Positions 27,971 to 32,298 of a stretch of DNA of 32,298 nt are shown here, piece after piece. The notes under the pieces were generated by a model. That model worked only from the letters and a program-made list of their open reading frames with translations. It made no database searches and was not told the origin of the DNA. The stretch's first letter is position 1. Every line of letters begins with the position of its first letter. Location: assembly GCA_037190665.1 (NCBI GenBank), contig JBBCJT010000118.1, positions 1 to 32,298 on the forward strand, written 5' to 3'. The translations under genes were made by a program, and so were the position numbers. Origin of the DNA: JBBCJT01 sp037190665. GTDB lineage: Bacteria; Pseudomonadota; Alphaproteobacteria; Acetobacterales; Acetobacteraceae.

Positions 27971-28579
27971 TCAGCCGCCCTTGGTCAGCTTTTCCACCTG
28001 CCGCCGCAGCCGCTCGATCTCCTCCTGCAGCGCGCGGATCTGCGCCGCGGCAGGCGAATCGCCGGCGCCCGGCGTCTCGCCCGGCCGGTTGTAGAAGGGC
28101 GTGAACAGGCTCATGGCGCGCTCCATCATCGCCATGTTCTGCCGCCGCAGCTCCTCGAACCCCGGGGGAAGCAGGCCTTCCATCGTCTTGGCCATCGTCT
28201 CGCGCATCTGCTCCTGCTGGCGCGCGAAACCGCCCATCGCCTCTTCCAGGTAGCGCGGCACCAGCGACTGGAGGCTGTCGCCGTAGAAGCCGATCAACTG
28301 GCGCAGGAAGGGGGTGGGCAGCAGGTTCTGGCCCCGGCTTTCTTCCTCGACGATGATCTGGGTCAGGACGGAGCGGGTGATGTCCTCGCCGCTCTTGGCA
28401 TCGTAAACGACGAAATCCCGACCCGCGCGGACCATTTCCGCAAGCGTATCGAGCGTGATGTAGCTTGAGCTCTCTGTGTTGTAGAGGCGGCGGTTGGCGT
28501 ATTTCTTCACAACCACCGGCGGCGTCGCGGCGGTTTCGCCTTCGCCACTTGTGCCCTCGACTCGGGCGGCCTGCGACAT
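27971..28579 (-). CDS. phaR: Polyhydroxyalkanoate synthesis repressor PhaR
   Basis: PhaR represses phasin and PHA-related genes and is released by binding nascent PHA. The 202-residue product has the PHB accumulation regulator N-terminal domain (residues 22-83): VVKKYANRRLYNTESSSYITLDTLAEMV and FVVYDAKSGEDITRSVLTQIIVEEE. A helical middle part follows (LLPTPFLRQLIGFYGDSLQSLVPRYLEEAM, about 87-115), then a methionine-rich helix and a C-terminal coiled coil (LQEEIERLRRQVEKL). The ATG at 28579 is preceded by GGAAGGA. The gene is divergent from the PHA-synthase-like pair, with 100 bases between. Confidence 0.95.
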   Translation of the reverse strand: MSQAARVEGTSGEGETAATPPVVVKKYANRRLYNTESSSYITLDTLAEMVRAGRDFVVYDAKSGEDITRSVLTQIIVEEESRGQNLLPTPFLRQLIGFYGDSLQSLVPRYLEEAMGGFARQQEQMRETMAKTMEGLLPPGFEELRRQNMAMMERAMSLFTPFYNRPGETPGAGDSPAAAQIRALQEEIERLRRQVEKLTKGG

Positions 28580-28626
28580 TGCGGTGCGTCCTTCCCCGCT
28601 TGCATCCGCCGCCAGACTAGCACGTT

Positions 28627-28655
28627 TTCGCAATCGCGAAGGAAGCCGCTATCTT
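28627..28655 (+). promoter_or_regulatory. Candidate promoter and operator in phaR / PHA-synthase divergent region
   Basis: TTCGCA (28627-28632) and TATCTT (28650-28655) have the best sigma70-like spacing here, 17 bases, with four of six matches each. The inverted repeat TTCGC/GCGAA (28627-28631, 28636-28640) covers the -35 element, a plausible repressor site, perhaps for PhaR. Both are read by eye only. Confidence 0.3.
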
Positions 28656-28679
28656 GGCTGCCGGAGGATGGGGTGCACG

Positions 28680-29069
28680 ATGGCGGATGCGGCCGGGACG
28701 CCGGGTCCTGCCGGGGCGGAGGATCTGGCGCAGCTTGCGAGCGACTGGATCGCCATCTGGCAGAGCGAGATTTCAGCTTGGGCGGCGGAGCGGGAAACGG
28801 CGGAGACATGGCAGGCCTGGGCGGCCCTGTGGGCGGGTGCCGCGGCCGCGATGCTGCGCGCGGTGCCGGCGCATGACCCGGCCGGACGCACCGGCGCCGC
28901 TGCGCCGAAGGGGCCCGCGGCCGCTGCTGCTGCACCTGACGCTCGCGATGCTGAAATCGACCGCCTTGGTCGGCGCATCGCAGACCTCGAGCGACGCCTT
29001 GCGGAGATGGACCGCGCCCGGAGCGGCGGACGCCGCCGCGGCGCTGCGGGCCGCGCTGCCGCCGAATAG
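28680..29069 (+). CDS. Small PhaE/phasin-like protein
   Basis: A 129-residue protein with no secure family. The N-terminal half is tryptophan-rich and helical (LASDWIAIWQSEISAWAAERETAETWQAWAALWAG), and a coiled-coil stretch follows (DAEIDRLGRRIADLERRLAEMD, about residues 91-112) before a basic alanine/glycine-rich tail. Tryptophan-rich helices plus a coiled coil are features of PhaE, the partner subunit of class III PHA synthases, and of phasins. The class III-like synthase directly behind supports PhaE-like. PhaE is usually about 350 residues, so this would be a strongly reduced version. GGAGG lies 12 bases before the ATG, rather far. Its last 197 bases overlap the synthase gene. Confidence 0.6.
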   Translation: MADAAGTPGPAGAEDLAQLASDWIAIWQSEISAWAAERETAETWQAWAALWAGAAAAMLRAVPAHDPAGRTGAAAPKGPAAAAAAPDARDAEIDRLGRRIADLERRLAEMDRARSGGRRRGAAGRAAAE

Positions 29070-30090
29070 CGAGGCCTTCCCCGCCGCCGTCCTGCAGGAG
29101 GCGCTGCGACAGGACCGCGACCTGATCGCGGGCGTGGCCGCCTATCGCCGCCACCCGTGGCGCCGCGACCTCGCCGACCCGCCCTGCATCTGGGCGGAAG
29201 GGGAGAGCCGCCTGCTCGACTACGGCGGCGAGGGGCCGGTGGCGCTGTTCGTGCCGTCCCTGGTCAACCGCGCCTACGTGCTCGACCTCGCGCCCGGGCG
29301 GTCGATGATGCGCTTCCTCGCCGCCAGCGGCGCGCGGCCGGTGCTGCTCGACTGGGGCTGGCCGGGCGAGGTGGAACGCGGCTTCACGCTGACGGACTAC
29401 ATCGCCGGCCGACTCGAGCGCGCGCTGGCGCATCTCGCGGAGCAGGGGCCGGTGATCCTCGCCGGGTACTGCATGGGCGGGCTGCTGGCGCTGGCCGCCG
29501 CCGCGCGCCGGCCGGAACTGGTGAGTGGCCTCGCGCTGCTGGCCACACCGTGGGATTTCCACGCGGGCGATGCCGAACGGGCGCAGGCGCTCGCGCGCAT
29601 CGCCCCGATGCTGGAGCCGATGCTGGCGTTCTCGGGCGCCCTGCCGGTCGATGCGATCCAGATGCTGTTCGCGATGCTCGATCCGTGGGGGATCGCGGCG
29701 AAGTACCGCGGCTTCGCGCGACTCGATCCGCGCAGCGCGCGGGCGGAGATGTTCGTCGCGCTGGAGGACTGGCTGAACGATGGGGTGCCGCTGGCGGCAC
29801 CCGTCGCGCGCGAATGCCTCGGCGGCTGGTACGGGCGCAACGAGCCCGCGCTGGGCCAGTGGCGCGTGGCCGGCCTGGCGGTCGATCCGGGCGCGGTGAC
29901 GACGCCCGCCTTCGTCGCCGTGCCCGCGCGCGACCGCATCGTCCCGCCCGAAAGCGCGCGGCCGCTGGCGGAGCTGCTGCCGCGGGCTGAGCTGCATACG
30001 CCCGGTGCTGGACATATCGGCATGGCCGCCGGATCGACGGCCGAACGCGCGCTGTGGCAGCCGCTGCTGGAGTGGATGCGGCGCGTCTAA
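28873..30090 (+). CDS. Class III-type PHA synthase (PhaC-like alpha/beta hydrolase)
   Basis: Predicted polyhydroxyalkanoate synthase, which polymerises hydroxyacyl-CoA into storage granules. The 405-residue product matches class III PhaC features: FVPSLVNRAYVLDLAPGRSM (127-146), VLLDWGWP (157-164), the lipase-like box GYCMGG with nucleophile C200, ARDRIVPPESAR with D354, and GAGHIGM with H381. The spacing C200-D354-H381 agrees with known class III enzymes. The triad cysteine, rather than serine, separates it from ordinary hydrolases. The start is uncertain: ATG 28873 gives a non-conserved N-terminus overlapping the small PhaE-like gene; ATG 28948 is an alternative. Similarity begins near residue 105. 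A role in depolymerisation or acyl transfer is less likely but open. Confidence 0.82.
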   Translation: MTRPDAPAPLRRRGPRPLLLHLTLAMLKSTALVGASQTSSDALRRWTAPGAADAAAALRAALPPNSEAFPAAVLQEALRQDRDLIAGVAAYRRHPWRRDLADPPCIWAEGESRLLDYGGEGPVALFVPSLVNRAYVLDLAPGRSMMRFLAASGARPVLLDWGWPGEVERGFTLTDYIAGRLERALAHLAEQGPVILAGYCMGGLLALAAAARRPELVSGLALLATPWDFHAGDAERAQALARIAPMLEPMLAFSGALPVDAIQMLFAMLDPWGIAAKYRGFARLDPRSARAEMFVALEDWLNDGVPLAAPVARECLGGWYGRNEPALGQWRVAGLAVDPGAVTTPAFVAVPARDRIVPPESARPLAELLPRAELHTPGAGHIGMAAGSTAERALWQPLLEWMRRV

Positions 30091-30119
30091 TCTGCATACG
30101 GCGCGCCGCGTGAATTTTA

Positions 30120-30148
30120 GGCACTCGCCCGAGCCTTGAGCGAGCGCC
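30120..30148. terminator. Imperfect hairpin after the PHA-synthase gene
   Basis: GGCACTCGC (30120-30128) and GCGAGCGCC (30140-30148) pair over nine positions with one mismatch, 30 bases after the synthase stop and at the border of the AT-rich islet. There is no T-run on the plus strand; on the minus strand TAAAATT follows. It could serve either the synthase or the facing peptide gene. Confidence 0.28.
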
Positions 30149-30202
30149 AAAGCTATGAAGTAGTATATTTATATGATTCAGACAGTAATAAATCTTATAT
30201 TA

Positions 30203-30520
30203 CTATGCGCACGCCCCACGTATACAAGCTATCACACAGTACCAGAAATCCATTTCAGCCCCAGCGCATAATCCTTCGCAAAATCCAAGACAGTCACTAT
30301 AAAGTGGCTGCATATTCTGGGTCATTTGAATACGGGCCCAATCAGGTCGTATTGTTACTTGCTGATAGAGGGCTAATTCGCTCAGCTTGGTTGCTGACGC
30401 ATAACTCCCAGCCAGAGAGGGGCATACACCGAACCGGTTGGTCTGAAGCGGCCCAGCGAAGGCGGATGAAAGGGCGGTGAGACCCATAAAAAGAGCCGCA
30501 TAGAATAGCTTTTTATGCAC
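30203..30520 (-). CDS. Small secreted cysteine-rich protein with twin CX3C motif
   Basis: A 105-residue protein that I do not recognise. A clear signal peptide (MHKKLFYAALFMGLTALSSA, likely cleavage after AFA at residue 22) is followed by an 83-residue mature part with cysteines at 33, 77, 81, 85, 95, 99 and 104. Two CX3C elements (81/85 and 95/99) nine residues apart could be clamped into a disulphide-linked helical hairpin. The mature C-terminus is hydrophobic and aromatic (EMDFWYCVIACI). The GTG at 30520 has a strong GGAGGAG six bases upstream, which supports a real gene. A plus-strand frame overlaps it but has only a TTG start. It sits in AT-rich DNA, divergent from the SnoaL-like gene. 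Confidence 0.68.
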   Translation of the reverse strand: MHKKLFYAALFMGLTALSSAFAGPLQTNRFGVCPSLAGSYASATKLSELALYQQVTIRPDWARIQMTQNMQPLYSDCLGFCEGLCAGAEMDFWYCVIACIRGACA

Positions 30521-30659
30521 GATCGCTCCTCCTATAATCGCGATTGCATCCTATTCTCATCTACCATAGAGGGAATTCACGATTATGTGATACAATCATT
30601 GATGGTGAGATTGGAACTCGAGTGCCCAACGGAGTCACTGAGGAATTTAGGACAATTGC

Positions 30660-31058
30660 ATGAGCGATCTGAACAATGAAGATCTGGTCAGGAAGTATTT
30701 CAGACTCTGCGTGGAGGGAAAGCTCCACGAGGTGAGGCGACTCCAGACAGATGATTTTGTCGCCCATACCAACAGGCTGGATACTCCGGACAGGGAAAGG
30801 TGTCTTGAGTTCCTGCGGGAAAAATCAATGGGAGATTTTATTTCTCAAACCAGATCAATAGTGCAGGTCCTCTGTAGTTCCGACAAGGCCGCGGTGGTTT
30901 CGGAGAATATATGGTCGGCGGGCGGAAGCACGGATGAGATCAGGTCTTTCACCATCACTTTCTTCACGATCAGGAACGGAAAGATCGCCGAGATGTGGAC
31001 CGGGCAGGATCTTATCCCCCTCGTGCGTTTGTGGCTGGCGGGAGAGGGGCCGGCGTGA
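30660..31058 (+). CDS. SnoaL/NTF2-like domain protein
   Basis: The 132-residue product has the size and pattern of the SnoaL-like / NTF2-like cone-shaped fold, which includes ester cyclases, isomerases and pure binding proteins. Visible elements are the first helix (LVRKYFRLCVEGKLHEVRRLQTDDFVAH), RERCLEFLREKS, the strand block KAAVVSENIWSAG, and FTITFFTIRNGKIAEMWTGQDLIPLVRLW, which is typical of the fold's last strands. No signal peptide is seen. The function is not predictable. The ATG at 30660 has only a weak AGGA nearby. A short GC hairpin (GGCGG/CCGCC, 31090-31106) follows the gene. Codon use is AT-shifted at the start and drifts towards the host pattern at the end. Confidence 0.72.
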   Translation: MSDLNNEDLVRKYFRLCVEGKLHEVRRLQTDDFVAHTNRLDTPDRERCLEFLREKSMGDFISQTRSIVQVLCSSDKAAVVSENIWSAGGSTDEIRSFTITFFTIRNGKIAEMWTGQDLIPLVRLWLAGEGPA

Positions 31059-31164
31059 CGCATTCCTGAGGCGATAGCCGGACGGCCAGGGCGGCTGTGA
31101 ACCGCCTCACGGCGTGGCGCGGGGAAGGCTTCCGGCATCGCAACGACGCGCCTATCGTCGATGC

Positions 31165-32298
31165 ATGATCCCCCTTCGTCCGATCCTGTTCCTGCTCGCG
31201 CTGGCGGGCTGCGCGACGACGCCGCTGACGGAGCAGCAGGGATGGAGCGGCGACGTGCGCCGCTGGATGTACTCCTTCGACCAGGGCTCGCGGATCATGC
31301 CCTACGCGTGGTTCGTTGCGCTTGAAAGCGAGGGGGGAGACCAGTCGCTGTTCGTCGCCGACGGGCTCGCCCGCTTCGGCTACATCCCGCGCACGAAGGA
31401 TGTGCTGAACCCCGAAGGGCTGCCCATCGGCTTCACGCCCGGCGTCGATCGCGCCACCGGGCGGTTGTTCGTCGGCATGAACTGCACCGCCTGCCACACC
31501 GCGCAGGTCGTGGCGAACGGGCGGACGACGCTGATCGACGGCGCGCCCGGCAACGGCGATTTCCAGGGCTTCATCCAGGCGCTGGGCGCGACGCTGTCCG
31601 CGACCGCGGCCGACGACGAACGCTTCGCGCGGTTCGCCGCGCGCGTCACGCCGCCGCCCTCCCGCGCCGCGCTGCAGACGCAGGCCGAGACCTTCGCCAC
31701 CTATGTCGCGGCGAGCCGCACCTCGGTCGTGTGGGGGCCCGGGCGCAACGATGCGTTCGGCATGATCCTCAACCGCGTCACCGCCATGGACGCGCACGTG
31801 CCGGCCAACGCCCGCGCCCCCGATGCGCCGACCTCCTATCCCTATCTCTGGACGACGCACGCGCAGGACTGGATCCAGTGGAACGGCGGCGTGGCCAACA
31901 CGCGCTGGATCGAACGCCTGGGCCGCAACGTGGGGCAGGTGCTGGGCGTGTTCGGGCGCACGCCGGGACTCGATCCGCCGGTCAGCGGCGAGACCATCGC
32001 CTCCTCGGTCGAGGTCTGGCAGCTCCTGCGCGCCGAGACCGCCATCGCCAACCTCGACCCGCCCGCCTGGCCGTGGCCCGAGGACCGTCTCTCGGGCGAG
32101 GCGCTCACCCGCGCGGTTGCGGTCTATGACCGCGAATGCGCCGCCTGCCATTGGCGCCCGGCCGCGGCCGCGCCCCGCGCGGCCGACTGGCGCGGCAGGA
32201 CGCTGCCGTCCTTCCGCATCCCGGTGGACCGCGCGTGCCATCTGGGCGGGACGCTGTGGCCGCCGCTCGCGACCGACGCGCGCGCCGTGCGCAAGCTG
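31165..32298 (+). CDS. Dihaem cytochrome c lipoprotein, cut by window end
   Basis: The frame is open to the last base, giving 378 residues of a longer protein. A short lipoprotein signal (MIPLRPILFLLALAGC) puts the lipidated cysteine at 16, so it is probably membrane-anchored facing the periplasm. Two c-type haem sites are visible: CTACH at 107-111 and CAACH at 325-329. The spacing and the segments FGYIPRTKDVLNPEGLPIGF (72-91) and IDGAPGNGDFQGFIQALG recall the RoxA-type / dihaem peroxidase-like cytochromes. Oxygenase and peroxidase functions are both possible. The start at 31165 is preferred over the out-of-frame ATG at 31161. The promoter is not visible; the 106 bases upstream are GC-rich like the host. 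Confidence 0.8.
   Translation, partial: MIPLRPILFLLALAGCATTPLTEQQGWSGDVRRWMYSFDQGSRIMPYAWFVALESEGGDQSLFVADGLARFGYIPRTKDVLNPEGLPIGFTPGVDRATGRLFVGMNCTACHTAQVVANGRTTLIDGAPGNGDFQGFIQALGATLSATAADDERFARFAARVTPPPSRAALQTQAETFATYVAASRTSVVWGPGRNDAFGMILNRVTAMDAHVPANARAPDAPTSYPYLWTTHAQDWIQWNGGVANTRWIERLGRNVGQVLGVFGRTPGLDPPVSGETIASSVEVWQLLRAETAIANLDPPAWPWPEDRLSGEALTRAVAVYDRECAACHWRPAAAAPRAADWRGRTLPSFRIPVDRACHLGGTLWPPLATDARAVRKL

Larger units (their letters stand above)
30105..31058. other. AT-rich islet, probably acquired
   Basis: From just after the PHA-synthase gene to the end of the SnoaL-like gene the sequence becomes markedly richer in A and T than anything else here, most so between about 30150 and 30680. 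Codon use in both genes favours A/T third positions (for example ATA, TTT, AAA), unlike neighbours. No transposase, integrase, attachment site or flanking tRNA is visible. Confidence 0.65.

Noticed and set aside
27971..30090. A complete PHA biosynthesis cluster
   Set aside because: No phaA or phaB gene is present; only a regulator, a small protein and a synthase-like gene are seen.
30136..30480. 114-codon plus-strand frame opposite the cysteine-rich peptide
   Set aside because: It has only a TTG start without a ribosome binding site, while the opposing frame has a strong one and a signal peptide.
30561..30767. 68-codon minus-strand frame over the SnoaL-like start
   Set aside because: It overlaps a gene with a recognisable fold and has no motif or clear ribosome binding site.

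Overview
The window is high-GC, densely coded chromosomal DNA from an alphaproteobacterium. The gene set fits Rhodospirillales, most likely an Acetobacteraceae/Roseomonas-like genome: rpsO/pnp, an XRE regulator of the 'VGTRIRERR' type, phaR beside a PHA-synthase-like gene, and phn and pqi transporters. This placement is inferred from gene content and style; no rRNA or tRNA gene was found to settle it.

Layout. (1) 1-5000: rpsO, a convergent LysE-family exporter gene that separates rpsO from pnp, then pnp and a nitronate-monooxygenase-family flavoenzyme with a cysteine cluster. (2) 5079-9666: a conserved membrane protein of unknown function, convergent with a pqiABC lipid-transport operon (minus strand, overlapping genes). 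(3) 9990-13448: a TTC38-like helical-repeat protein, convergent with a predicted exported ankyrin-repeat protein. (4) 13568-18450: a phosphonate-type ABC transporter, phnC-phnD-phnD-phnE-phnE on the minus strand, with two tandem binding-protein paralogues and a REP/BIME-like inverted pair inside the operon. (5) 18525-27132: DUF808 protein, then a tightly packed minus-strand set mutS-glnD-(CSS-EAL c-di-GMP phosphodiesterase)-(small CxxC protein), mostly joined by 4-base overlaps. (6) 27365-30090: an XRE regulator, and phaR divergent from a small PhaE-like gene overlapping a class III-type PHA synthase gene. (7) 30105-31058: an AT-rich islet, compositionally foreign, with a secreted cysteine-rich peptide gene (twin CX3C) and a SnoaL-like gene. 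(8) 31165-end: the start of a dihaem cytochrome c lipoprotein gene cut by the window edge.

Most of the window is ordinary core genome. The parts most likely to hold something undescribed are the AT-rich islet with its CX3C peptide, the cysteine-bearing nitronate monooxygenase relative, the overlapping small-gene/PHA-synthase pair, the conserved membrane protein at 5079, and the coupling of mismatch repair, nitrogen sensing and c-di-GMP turnover in one transcription unit. No CRISPR array, phage, insertion sequence or recognisable defence system was found.
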